From Selaginella moellendorffii (lineage: Eukaryota > Streptophyta > Lycopodiopsida > Selaginellales > Selaginellaceae): a DNA stretch of 64,000 nucleotides. Under the pieces are notes generated by a model, which was not told where the DNA came from, did not search any database, and saw only the letters and a list, made by a program, of their open reading frames with translations. A program made the position numbers and the translations under genes. Shown here one piece after another: positions 1 through 11,919 of this stretch; position 1 is the stretch's first letter, and every line of letters begins with the position of its first letter. Location: the NCBI RefSeq assembly GCF_000143415.4, contig NW_003314262.1:2112048-2176047 (forward strand), written 5' to 3'.

Positions 1-855
1 ACCCAGTGTTGGGTGATGAGCTGCCCACTGGGAAGTCCAAGACTAGAGTGAACACAGACCGACAAGCGGGGTAGCTTGGTGATGTGTTCAAGAGCCGGCT
101 CTAGTTCCCCCGGGAGATCGATTGGCCGATGCTCCCAATCCAAGTTTGGGTGGCATTGCCTACTTGGATACCAGGCGTGGCTCAACAAAACCTCGCTCTA
201 AGCCCATGGCTAAAGCACCCAAAGGCAGAAGGCATGGCGAGTACCTAGGAGGCCCGCGTAGGGCCACGGTGTTTTGAAATGTTGTCCCAAAGTCTCAAGC
301 TGGGGAAAGGAAGAGGAGTAGCCCTCTGGTGCAGTGATCAAGGACATAGTCACACAGTGAGGAAGTCCCAGAGGACCATGGGACTTAGTGGTCGGGCCTA
401 TGGGCCTTGATCTAGTGGCAGCGTTGGTGAACATGGCCATGGACAGAAAGGGACTTGGTGAGGACTGGAAAGGAGATATTGGGGAAGGCTATCCCCATAT
501 CTGCGGGCATCCTTAGGATGCTAAGGAGTGAATCTGGGGTGACCACTCATGGACGGAAAGCCTAGTCTTGGAGAGACAGGGTTGCGATGCAAGTGGTGTT
601 GGACCACTGATGTGACCAAGGTGAATGGGCATGGCCTAGCGTAACAGACTGGTATGTTGGTGGTACCTTGGGTGTCGGTCATGGGATTGGACACGTGGAG
701 CACTTGGACCAAGTGCAAAGGCTAAGTGGTGGGGATGCCATTCTTGGGGCTAGCAAGCCCAAGTCCGAAATAGGACTTATGGAGGTTGTGAGTGAGACTC
801 CTCCAAGTGGTTAGAAGTGTGCTTAAATGACTAAAGTAGAATGGAAAAATTAATC
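1..855. repeat. Copy A of a diverged dispersed repeat family
   Basis: This stretch has no convincing gene. It is one of three copies of the same repeat in the first 2.5 kb. The part at 440-855 recurs in direct orientation at about 870-1265. The whole stretch recurs inverted at about 1640-2490, for example 36-110 against 2390-2460 and 690-790 against 1720-1800. It may be part of an LTR or of a large non-coding retroelement, because weaker matches also occur at both ends of the gypsy relic at 16.3-19.6 kb. Copy A is the least decayed and most GC-rich. The short ORFs inside it are chance. Confidence 0.7.
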
Positions 856-869
856 ACTTACACTACTGT

Positions 870-1265
870 GGATAGAGAGGAATTTGGTGGGGACCAAGGA
901 AGGGATATTACGGAAGGGTGTTCTCCATATCTCTAAGCATCAAAATGATACTAACATATGGTCATGGGATGACCACTAATGGATGAGTCTTTGGGAGATG
1001 GAATTATGGTATAAATGGTTTTGAACTATTAATGAGATTAGCATAATGGGTTGATATATTTGTGGTTCCTTTGGGTATCTATTGTGGGATTAAATATATG
1101 AAATACTTGGACCAAGTGCAAAGACTAAGTGGTATAAGGGTCATTCTTGAGGCTAGCAAGTCCCCAAATCAGGAATGAGACTTATAGAGGTTATGAGCAA
1201 GACTCTTTCAAATGGTTAAATATATGCTTAAGTGATTAAAGTAGAATGGAAAATTTAGTCGCTTA
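870..1265. repeat. Copy B of the repeat family (direct, AT-decayed)
   Basis: This is a direct partial copy of 440-855. The same landmarks occur in the same order: a run ending in accaagtgcaaag, the ggctagcaag block, and a closing run agtagaatggaaaa. Most differences from copy A are C-to-T or G-to-A, as expected from deamination of methylated cytosines. No gene is visible. Confidence 0.7.
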
Positions 1266-1639
1266 CATCTACATGTTCAGCAGACTTTGCTTGGATAAAT
1301 AGAAGAATGCTCATTACATATTAATCCTAGGATCTAGCATCGGCAGTTTATGGCAATTGTGAAGGTAGTATCAGATCATAACCATATAGGAGTTTATATA
1401 GTGAAGCACCAATAGAATTTTGTACCCCTATAACATATATATATAGAAAAGACAGGGAATAACCATCCTCAATTTGAATGCTGAAAGCTAATATACTTCA
1501 TAATTATCCTTTTGAAGGTTCGAATAAGCCATTCCACCAAACCATCTATCTATGGATGATAAACACTAATGAAAGTATGGCATATCCCCAGCCAAGACAC
1601 TAAAACATAAATTGCCTCAAATATAAATTGCAAACGACT

Positions 1640-2490
1640 AATTTTTCCATTTTACTTTAGTTACTTAACTACATCTTCGACCACTTGGAAGAGTATCACT
1701 TACAATCTCCATAAGTCCTATTCCAGACTTGGGGTTTGCTAGCCCCGAAAATGGCATCCATGCCACTCAACCTTTACACTTGGTCCAAGTGCTTCACCTG
1801 TTCGATCCCATGACCAACACCTAAAGGTACCACCAACATATTAACCTATTATTTTAAAGCCATGCCCATTCACCTTTATCACATCGGTGATCTAACACCA
1901 CCTACATCAAAGTCCCATCTCTCAAAGACTAAATCATCCATCCACAAGTGGTCATCTATTGACTATGGTTAAAATGCCCAGAGACATGGGGAACACCCTT
2001 CCCCAATGTCCCTTCTTCCATCCCTACCAAATCCCTTTTCATCCATGGCCATATTTGCCAACCCGCCACTGGATCAAGGCACAAAGGCCCGACCACTAAG
2101 TCCTATTGTCCTTTAGGACTTCCTCATCATGTGACCATATCCTTGGTCACTACATTAGAAGATTGTTCCTCTTCTTTTCTATAGTCTGGGATTTTTGGAT
2201 GACATTTTGAAACACCGTGGCTCTACGTAAGCTCCTCTAAGAGACCGAATGGTCAATATTCCCAATCTAAATGTGGGTGTCACTATCTACTTGGATACTT
2301 GGTGTAGCTCATTGGAACCTCGCTCTAACCACATGGCTAAGGCACCTAAAGGTGGAAAGTGAGGAGAGTACCCATGAGGCTTAGAGCTAGCTCTTGAACA
2401 CTTCACCAAGCTACCTTGCTTGTTTGTCCGTATTCACTCTAGCCTTGGACTCCTCAGTGGTTTTATCATCACCCATCACGTGGGTATAAC
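1640..2490. repeat. Copy C of the repeat family (inverted)
   Basis: This is an inverted copy of 1-855. The reverse complement of 2390-2460 matches 36-110, and that of 1985-2060 matches 430-500. Copies A and C could form a long snap-back RNA with a loop of about 0.8 kb if transcribed through, but their divergence is high. No gene is seen. Confidence 0.7.
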
Positions 2491-2609
2491 TTTCCTTGGT
2501 CACACTGGCCTTTCCTGGCCAAATTGGCTCGACTGAAGTCCTCCCCCTATTATACTTTTGAAGCTCACCAAACCCTCTAGGGTCTGGGAGATGAATGCTT
2601 TGGGCTTTC

Positions 2610-3090
2610 ACCATCAGACTCAGACTCGGACTCAAACTCGGACTCGAACTCGGTCTCAGTCTCGGTCTTAGGTCCATCCCAGACTCCATCTTGGACTCCA
2701 TCTCAGGTCCATCTCGGGTCCATTTCAAACTCCATCTCGGACTCCATCTTAGGTCCATCTCATACTCCATCTCGGATTCCATCTCAGGTCCATCTCAAAC
2801 TCCATCTTGGTCCATCTCAGACTCCATCTCGGTCCATCTCGGACCCTATCTCGGGTCCATCTTGGACTGCATCTCAGACTCTATCTCGGGTCCATCTCAA
2901 ACTCCATCTCGGTCCATCTCAGACTCCATCTCGGTCCATCTCGGACTCCATCTTGAGTTCATATTGGACTCCATTTTAGACTCCATCTTAGACTCCATCT
3001 CTGTCCATCTTAGAGTACATCTTTGGGTCCATCTCAGACTCTATCTTGGGTCCATCTTAGTCCATCTTGAACTCATCTCGGACTCCACTA
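2610..3090. repeat. Minisatellite of CTCGGACTCCAT-like units
   Basis: A degenerate tandem array is built from about 12-bp units of the type ctcggactccat and ggtccatct, with higher-order groupings. Open frames exist on both strands (2595-3164 plus, 2411-2782 minus), but their translations only repeat Ser-Ile-Ser-Asp or Met-Glu-Ser and are by-products of the repeat. The array seems to extend the end of repeat copy C. Confidence 0.85.
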
Positions 3091-3169
3091 CATGTTATGT
3101 GTTGGTCCTTTTATGTCCCTTTTCTATAGACTCTCTTATTACTTGCTTTGTGCTCATTCCTTGAGCACT

Positions 3170-4320
3170 CAATTAGGAGTTCCACTCTCGCTCTCAACTC
3201 TTCAAGTGAAAGCTTTTAGTCTAAACGTGTTATGCTCTTTAGCTTCCGCTTTAGCCATTACTATATGGCACCCTTTCAGCTCCTCTTTAGGGCTTAGGGA
3301 TTTGTTTCTCACAACTCCACCACCTATAAGCAAAGTTCAATGTCCTTATTGAACAGTAAACATTTTTATAAAGTAACTCTATCAAGTTTGTCAATAGGTA
3401 TTAGGTTTTGTAAACTTTTTAAGTTGTTAACTATGACTCTGCGGGCATCCCCCACACTTGGTAGTGTGCCCAAGTCAGCCCTTTTGGCCAACAATCCATA
3501 GCAACTGTGATTGGATATCCCCATCTCATTCACCACGTCCTTAGTGCTACTTGCACCAAAGTGTTCAAGTTAGATATGCTTAGCTTTCACACTAAGTAAT
3601 CTAATTGTGCATCACTACTCCGGGGCATCCCCACTTGGCAGTATGCCCAAACCAGTTTCCTTATTGAGAGTCCATAACCACCGAAATATGAGTGTCCTTA
3701 TATTCCAAACTATAACCATGCCTTAGTGAGTTGGGACTTGAACCCAAGCACTAAAGGGTTGAGACTCAAACCCAACCTCCATATATGCATCTATGGATGG
3801 CTGAATATGTATGTACATTCCCCATGTCCCAATGGGACTAATACAAAAATTAGGCATGCCACCCTCTCAATGAGCTACTCTACATGATCCTCTTGTGTTG
3901 CAACTAGACCTAGTCCTGGAGTAGAAGTGGACGTTGTCGTCCCAACCGAATCGTGTCAATATCCAAGTCTCCCCCACGAGCTGAACGTAGAACAAAGTTC
4001 GAGGGGCACCACTACCAATGAATCTCACCACCTACCATTCTACTGAAGCATGGGAGCCACCAGGACCTCCACTCCTCGAGTTGTCTTGGTTTTTCCTGCT
4101 CTTTCAGGATGGTGTACTGAAGACGCACCACTACAAGAGTGAGTCTCCACCACAATGCCACCACTGCTGATATTGTCGCTTGTTGCCCATCAAAGCAAAA
4201 ATGGTTTCATGCCTCCCAAAGTGCTTGCACTCTAGTCGCTCTCCAGATGGACCAGCACTCATGGCCAATTGCCTCCCAGATTGACATCCCAACTTCAGCC
4301 CCTGTTACATCCCACTAGAC
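3170..4320. other. No gene; two short diverged duplicate blocks
   Basis: No coding region is recognisable. Two related blocks starting with gggcatcccc and containing tatgcccaa-type runs lie at about 3440-3530 and 3615-3700, so this is repeat-derived DNA. The rest, up to the 3' end of the LINE at about 4330, shows nothing further. Confidence 0.5.
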
Positions 4321-4329
4321 TCGCATGTT

Positions 4330-7060
4330 CCATCTGTGTCATCCAAGATGATGAATGCACCTCCACGCTGGACCAATAGCTGGACCTCTAGCTCCCTCGA
4401 ACCAGTGGAGGATATTCCTGCTCGGAGCCTCAAACTCTGGGATGTCTCCTAATCCAGCATTGCCTTGAAGATCTATTACCATACCTCTCTTGCCACATCG
4501 CATTCCCAATGTGCATGTCGCACTGTCTCTAGCTCGCCACACTCTTTGCATCGTCGGTATACGTCCTCCTGAAACCGCTATCCTACTGGCAGCCCGTTGC
4601 TTGCCACCAACCAAGAGGTGGCCTTGACTTTCTCTGGTACCAGTAGTTTCCAAAACGCAAGCATGTTGTCCACCACTTGATTTGCTTCAACTCCTTGCTC
4701 AATCCATTTCTTCCAGAGCTTGGGGATCTCCCCTCGGGCCTCCTCCCTGTTGATCAAGAGACCATCCCATGCTTCCTTGACTTCAAATGAGAAGAAGCTC
4801 TTCGCTCCTTGTTTCCATGCTGCTGGGTCCCAATCCAGATCCTTGATGAGTTGCTGTCGCCACCATCTAAGAATGCCTTCCCTCTCTAGTGTGGCCATCG
4901 ATTGAACCAACAGAAACTACCTTGGAGCTTGTCGTACTACTCGAATCCTGCCTTTGACTTCGTCATCCGTCACCATTGGCATAACCTGTTCGTCTCCTGT
5001 TGGCAGCAGCATGTTGCCTCTCGTAACCCGAAAAGGATGCTTGACATTCTGTTTGGGAGACACAACAAACCACACCTCCACATTGCCATCCTCCCAAGTT
5101 GGCGTTGGGGCCATAAATGCCCATGTCTAGGCCCCCAAGCTAACTCGTTCCCTGCCTGGCTCCACATCCCATTGCAGAGCCATAAAGTCTCCCGGTTTGA
5201 GACAGCGCCTAGGCCAGAGCTGCCCCTTCTTTGCCTCACTCACCGCTCTGATGATGCAGAGAAGATCAAGGTGGACTTTCCTCCACCGTCCTGGGTTAAG
5301 GACTTGCATTCGCTTCATAGTCTTCTTCTTGTCCTTGTCCAGAACTCCCACTAGTTGCTTGAGCATTCGAAAGCCTTCTCCATGCAGCTTTCTCCAGATT
5401 GTGTAGTGGTCTTCCCTGCCTAGCGTCTTGTCATCCACTTTGAAGAGGTCATTGAAGAATAGGGGCTGGTTCAGCCAGTCCTCTGCTCGCCCCAGCATAT
5501 CCCTAGTGATTGGAAACTTGCTCCATAGCCTAAGAAGCCCTTGAACTAGTGTGTTGCCCTTGACTACTTGCTTCGGCCCTTCAGAAAAAAGCCAATGTGG
5601 ATCCTCCTCCCATAGTCTTGCAGTGTTGTGCCTCGGTCGAATTGCCAACAAGCTCAGCCTGAACATGAGTCTCCAAGGCTGGTTACCTGGTTACCTGGTT
5701 GAAGGCCCCATAAGGAGGATTTTATACCGTAGGGCCTTTGCCATGTCACTCAGATTGACAACTCCAAGTCCTCCTAGAACTCGTGGACATGTTGTTGATT
5801 GCCATGCAACCTTGTCCATGATCCTACTCGTGACAAGCGCGCCCTGCCACACATACTTACAAACCATCACGTGTACCTTTTTGAGAGTGTGTTTAAGGAT
5901 AGGCCAGATTGAGAGGTGGTACCAAATACTAGGCAGGATGATGCTCCTAGCTACAACCACTCTCGCTGGCAAACCGAGTTTCCAAGGAGCCCACTTCTGG
6001 ATTGACGTTTGTATCCTTTGGAGCAAGGTGGCATCCTGGAGTGCTGCATTGAATTAGGTACCAACCTAAATCCCCAAGTACCTAGTGTCTTTACCTAGCT
6101 GGAGCCACTAGAAGCTGATGTCTTAACCCCAAGATTCAATGCCTGGCCGCCCCCAATTTATGCCTACTGATTTGTTCCAGTTGATTGCTGCACCAGTCGC
6201 GAGGTTGAAAGTCTCCAATGCCTTCTTGGCTGCGTCCAGGTTCTCCTTGGTCGCAAGTAGGAACAAGGCTATGTCATTTATGAATGCTCCATCTAAGAGT
6301 TCCCGAGTCACCCTTGTGGTTCTTAGGAGTTGCTGTCTCGCAGCCGGCAAGGTGAGTCCTTTGATGTGCCCTCCTTCCACTAGAAACGTGCCTAGGGCCT
6401 CAGCCACAATCAGAAAAAGATAGGGTGCAAGTGGACACCCTTGGCGTACCGAGCGTCCCAGCTAAAAACTCAGTCCCATCTCGCTGTTGATTGTGACTCT
6501 GCTTGCAGCTCCTCGGTACAATAATGAGATCCTAGCGACCATGACTCTTGGGATGCCGATCATATGCATACACTCCTCCAGGAACCTCCAGTCCACACGA
6601 TCATAGGCCTTCTCAAAGTCCAATAGCCATGTTGCAATTTGTTGGTCAGAGATCTCTGCCCATCTCTGAGCCAGCAGGTATGTCCAGATATTTTCTACGA
6701 TTTGCCAACTTGGAACGAACCCTGTTTGCTGCTCCTGGTATGACAGCTTGGAGCTTGAGGGTCATTACTTTGGCATAGACCTTTAGGACGTGTTGAGCAT
6801 GGTGATTGGCCTCCAGTTTCTCAATTCTTGCAAGTCCCCCCTCTTTGGGATAAGTGCAATCTAGCTATCGAGGATGTTGCAAGGCAAGGACCCATCACGT
6901 TGAGCATCCCGCCATGCTTGCAGCAGCAGCGGGCCTTTAGACTCCTAGTGCTCCTCAAAAAAAATGGGCAAGAGGCCATCGATACCTGGCTGTTTGTCTT
7001 TGCTGAGCTTCCCGAGCGCTTCTCGAAGCTCTCGAACCTGAAGGATGAGTTCTCCTAGGT
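4330..7060 (-). pseudogene. LINE (non-LTR retrotransposon) ORF2 remnant, RT to 3' end
   Basis: Read on the minus strand in several frames, this is a broken LINE reverse transcriptase. From the 5' side (high coordinates): a segment KDKQPGIDGLLP near 7000; the palm motif LDFEKAYDRVDW near 6620; RQGCPLAPYLFLIVAEALG near 6440-6390; the catalytic box position near 6270, which reads FINDIA instead of the usual YADD-type sequence; then GLPARVVVARSIILPSIWYH near 5950 and a zf-RVT-like C-terminal region to about 4330. Stops and frameshifts separate at least six open pieces, so it is dead. The 5' endonuclease half is missing, because the sequence switches at about 7060 to a gypsy element in the opposite orientation. 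Confidence 0.9.
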
Positions 7061-7061
7061 G

Positions 7062-9850
7062 ATTTTTCAAAGTGTCCCTTGTGAAGGAAACTTTTGGGCA
7101 GACAAGTTATCACATCAAGCAATCACCATGATGCGAGAGGCAAAAGGCACTCCCTGCTCTTTGATTTCCAAAGTTAAGGAGGAATCTAAGATAGATGAGC
7201 CCCTGTGCCTAAGGTTTCTCCAGACTCTAGGGTTCATGCTGTTTTCCTCGGTGATGACAAGGACCCGGTCTTTATCACCACATTGCTTGCTTCAACAAAC
7301 GTAGCAAAGCTCTTGGATCTCCTTCACTATTTCAAGGACATGTTTGCTTGGGACTACAGCCAGCTTCTAGGAGTTTCCATGGACACAATCATGCACAGTA
7401 TTGTGCTTTTAGAGTCAGCCAAACCCATCCGTCAAAAGATGCGGTGTTTCAGCTCGACAGCTCACTTAGAGATGAAGTTGGAGCTTGAGCGACTTTTGGC
7501 AGCCAGTTGGAGAGCTCAAAGTAGGTGGCCAATCTCGTCCCTACATGCAAGGAAAATGGAAAACTAAGCCTCTATGTTGACTTTTGAGACTTGAATAAGG
7601 CAACTGCAAAAGATCACTTTCCGACTCCATTTATCGATGCGATTGTGGATGAGATGGCTGGACACCGTTACTACTCTTTCATGGATGGCTTTTCAGGGTA
7701 CAATCATATCTTCATTCATCCTGATCATCGAGATCTTATGGCCTTCCAGACACCTTGGAGCGTCTTCGCTTTCAACATCCTCTTGTTTGGCTTGTGTAAC
7801 GCCGAGCTACTTTTCAACTCTTTATGACCCATGCCTTTCACGACTTGATTGGAGGCACCTTGAGGGTGTATATGGATGATCTGTGCATGACCTTTGACTC
7901 CTTCGAGGACCACCTTGTGCACTTAGAGTAGATCTTCACTCACTGCCGACAACATAGGTTTTCATTGAACCCAGCAAAGTGTAAATTCAGGGTGACTAAG
8001 GGCCAGTTGCTAGGCTTTGATGTCTTACAGGATGGGATCAAGTCCCCAGATAGCCAAGGCTCAAGAGATTATGGATCGGCACCTACCAACCAACGTGAAG
8101 CAGCTTCACAGCTTCCTCGAGCAAATGGGTTTCTTTCACCGTTTCCTCCACAACTATGCTGCACATTCACGGCCTCTAATAGCTCTGCTACAACACAACA
8201 TTCCATTTATCTGGGGTGAGTCCCAGCAACAAGCCTTTAAATCACTAAAGCAGTCACTCTGCACAGCCCCGGTACTCTAGCCACCAGAATGACAACTTCC
8301 TTTTGAAATTTACATCACGACGGGTACAGAGGCTTTTGGAGTATGCCTTTGCCAATGTTCACAGCCTGGCAAGCCACCACATGCAACATACTATGCCTCA
8401 CATTCGTTCAAGGAGACTGAGAAGAAGTATGTAGATGCGGGAAAAGAAGTAGTGGCTGTTGTTTACACCTTAGAGCGATTTCGTCACTTTCTCACTGGAG
8501 CCTGTATCCATTTCCATGTCTATTTTAATGTGCTAACCTTTCTTTTACAGTGACCAGTTCACAGTCCTCATACTTTATCTTGGATTGTGACCATCGAAGA
8601 GTTCCAGCCAACTTTTCCCATGCGATGGAAGCATGTGATGGATCCGAGCAAGTTCTTGGTTGCTGAAGCTACTTCTTTTGTGGTCCCAGCAGCATTACAG
8701 GACATTGCAGTGTACCTGGATTTAGGTCAGTTCCCAGCAAATTCCTCACCAGTGCAACAAAAGGCATTGGAGATCCAAGTACGAGGGTTTTGCCTTCTTG
8801 ATGGACACCTTTACAGGAGGACTTCTCAGGAAGTTTTGTTGTGGTGTGTGGGTGAACACAAGGTCCTTGAGCTCCTTCATACTTTCCACTCTTGTGTGGG
8901 GCATTTCTCGGGATGGGTCATAGCACAGCTCCTCTTGCACCATGGCTACTTTTGGCCTCGGATTCACTAAGACATCTTGGCCTATGCAAAGGCATGTGAG
9001 CAGTGCCAATGGTTCAACCCCCAAAGCCATGTTTAACGTCTTCCTTTCCAGCTCATCACTTCTTCGGGTCCCTTTTTCCAGTGGGGACTTGACTTCGTCG
9101 GCCCGATCAACCCACCGAGCTCAAAAGGACAGCAATACATTATTGTGGCGATGGACTATTTCACAAAATGGGTTGAGGCCACTTCTCTGTGATAGGCAGA
9201 TCAAAAATCTACAGCAAAGTTTGTCTATGAGTACATTATTTGTCGATTCGGAGTTTCTACCATTTTGATTTTCAATCATAGCAGCAGCTTCCTTAGATAG
9301 GTGATGCAGCATTTTCTCCGATGGCTGCAGGTCAAGCATGTGAAGAGCAGCAGATATTATCCTGAGTGCAATGGCTAGGCCAAGTCTAGCAACAAGATAT
9401 TGAAGATAGTCATCTCAAAGCTTGTGGAGGATCACTCAAGGCGTTGGCATGAGCCTTGGTTACAGCGTTGTGGGCCTTTCGGACGTCAACTTCAAGACAT
9501 CCATCTTTGTGACCCCATTCTCCCTTGTCTATGGGACAGAGGCCGTGCTTCCAGTGGAGATCCAGGTGCCATCACTCTCACTTTCGCTTCCATATGCAAC
9601 AGCGATGTAGCTTAGCGATGAGGACAAGCTTCATGCACGCGACTTAGAGGTTTTGGCCTTGGAAGAACAGCGACAATCCATGACTTAACTTCTCCTTCGA
9701 GGCAAGCAAAAGGTCAAGTCAGTCATTGATCACCAACAGTCTACCAAACCATTCAAGGATGGCGATCTTGTTTTACTCAAGGAGTTCACACCACCTTTGA
9801 AGTTCTCCCCTGGCTGGACCAACCCCTACTTTGTCTAGCAACACATCGGA
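7062..9850 (+). pseudogene. Ty3/gypsy pol remnant (RT, RNase H, integrase)
   Basis: Plus-strand fragments follow the Ty3/gypsy order. A pre-RT stretch LLHYFKDMFAWDYSQ lies near 7320. The RT core has AKDHFPTPFIDAIVDEM, FMDGFSGYNHIFIHPDH and the catalytic VYMDD near 7866-7880, after a frameshift. AKCKFRVTKGQLLGFDV and a thumb region follow to 8280. RNase H (EIYITTGTEAFGVCL, YTLERFRHFLTG) lies at about 8300-8520. The integrase zinc finger is at 8870-9010, and integrase core pieces (GLDFVGPI, AMDYFTKWVEA) lead to a C-terminal region ending near 9840. Many stops break it. The style (FAWDY before RT, FGLCNA-like) resembles the Tat/Athila side of Ty3/gypsy. No LTR or gag is visible around it. Confidence 0.9.
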
Positions 9851-9859
9851 GGGATGTGA

Positions 9860-11350
9860 GCTCCCACATGCTCACAACCACTCTCACCTCAAATGCTTTA
9901 TCTGGTGAGGTTTTCTTTTTCTCTTCTTTTTCATTTACTTCCTTTCTTTCACTTTACTTTCATGGCTTCTTTTCTTACTTTCAGAAGTGTTTCTCCATTG
10001 GACCATGGCCCATGCCTTGGATTTTGTGCTTAGGCTGCATTGCCATTTGTATGGATGTTCCTCGCTTCGCTTGGTCTATATTTTAGGTTCTTTGGCCCTT
10101 CCCTTACCATTACTATACCCCACACATTCCTCACACCCCATTCCATATCATCTACACTCATAGTTCCATTACCAATCACTTCCAACAGCATTGCCCGCAC
10201 TTACCTCTAGATGCCCATCTTGCATCTTTTATTCTTTCACCATCATTCACATCTCCATTTGAAGTCATATTTACACCATACCACGGACACATATATGTGC
10301 ACCAACAGTAGAAGACACCACCTCATTTGGACGTGCTGTTTTCAAGACATCATTACGACCATTTGTCGACGACGTACTAGCTTTTCTGGAGCGACTTTCT
10401 TCCAACCAGGTGAACCTATTCACTCAAGGCACCTTGGTGGATCTTTAGGAGAGGCCACAGAAGCTAAAGCCACTTTCTCCTGCTCCAGCGCTTAGTGGAC
10501 ATATGCCACCTCTCTTTACCGACAACCTAGTGACTACGCCGTCCTTTTCAATTGCTGTCTTTGTCAATCCAACATATCAGACCATAGGCCTAACACTTTC
10601 AAAGATGGCCACCTTCTAAGAGTCCCACCACTATCTCGGCACTCCACCATATCACTCTATCTTTCATCATTTCTACACTTACCACTCTTGGGCAATGCAT
10701 CCCCTCTTCGACCTCTTTTTCTTTCTCAATTTCGGCCAATCCTTGGAGCATACTGGAAGTTATCAAGAGGCTGCATTTGCATATCACACTTTTCTGAGGT
10801 GAAATCCAAGTATGGGTTAAATTCTTTGGGTACTCACTCTTTTTCCTCTATTTTTTCTCTTCTTTTCACACTTTTTCTGCAGTTTTCTTTAACTTCAGGG
10901 TCTAGTTTGACTACAGGGTTTTTCACAAGGTTTTCTTCCCTATCTCAAAATTCACACCTACCTCTTTTCTTTCTTTTTCCACTTTGTTTTCTAGAGTTTC
11001 TACTATTTCATATAGTTACCAGCACTTAGCATCAATAGCAAAGGTACACTCTACACTCTTCAGAGCTTACATAAAATGGAAAGCTTGTTATATGTTAGAT
11101 ATCAGTGAAAGTGTCAGATGTCAGTAAAATTATCAAATGTCAATGTCAGATACCATAATTGCAAATTATCATTTTCACCTGTCACCATCACTTTGTAGCG
11201 CTTGTGTGCTGCCATCTCCTCTTTCAACATTTTGTAAACAATTGTATGTGATTTGATAGCACCTTCTAGAACAAGGTATGTTACCTACAACTAATATCAT
11301 TTTATTATATTTTTTCTTTTAATAGTGACAATACTATAGTATAGTAAAGT
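9860..11350. other. No gene; pyrimidine-rich tail next to the gypsy remnant
   Basis: The plus strand is rich in C and T, with many ctttctttt runs, especially at 9900-10000 and 10840-11000. The open frames here translate to low-complexity Ser/Phe/Leu strings and are not credible genes. This may be the 3' non-coding part of the adjacent gypsy element. No LTR pair could be found. Confidence 0.5.
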
Positions 11351-11354
11351 AATT

Positions 11355-11900
11355 CTAGATCTTACATTCCACTGTAGAGTGGCCTAAAAACCCAGCTAAT
11401 GTAGTGTTTCCCAAGGGGATATTGTTCCTCACCATGAAGCGATAATGGATATGTGTCCATAACTCATTCTTGAATCTATTATACATCCACACATGCATAT
11501 TTTCAAGACCCATTGTTGGGCAATTCCTGCAGTGCTCAGAAAAATTTGCCAACCCATAGAGCCATTTGTCTTATCCAAGAAAAAGTAGCATATTGGACAT
11601 CAAATGTAATAGCGTTCTGTGCTTTCAAGTAGTCTTGCCATGTTAGGAGCAAAATCTTGCAATAACATGTGGCATTGCTCTTGAAGCGCTTGAGGCAATC
11701 CCTCTCTAGTAGCAAGATCCAAAATTTCACATATAGGGAGCTCTAGTTCAACTTCACTAGAGCCCTCAACAAAAAAAGGATTGTTATGTGGAGGTGAAAG
11801 TGGAATGTTGGTAGAACTTGGGGATGGAGGTGGAGATTGATATGAAATGCTAGGGGGTTAAGTACGAGTAGCAATGACTCTCCTTTGAGCCATTTCAATA
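11355..11900 (-). pseudogene. Degraded coding fragment, function unknown
   Basis: On the minus strand a frame starts with MAQRRVIATRT near 11,900, soon hits a stop, and continues with pieces such as LPICEILDLATREGLPQALQ near 11,720 and KFFLSTAGIAQQ-like text further on. The protein-like composition across several broken frames suggests an old gene or transposon relic. I do not recognise the family. Confidence 0.3.
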
Positions 11901-11919
11901 CAGATTTCTAAGGATTTCA

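Noticed and set aside
2595-3164. A 189-codon open frame
   Set aside because: It is the plus-strand translation of a minisatellite and only repeats Ser-Ile-Ser-Asp and Val-His-Leu.
7062-7300. An RNase H-like fragment (GNFWADKLSHQ) as a separate gene
   Set aside because: It is too short, and it lies at the junction of the LINE and gypsy remnants where mixed debris is expected.
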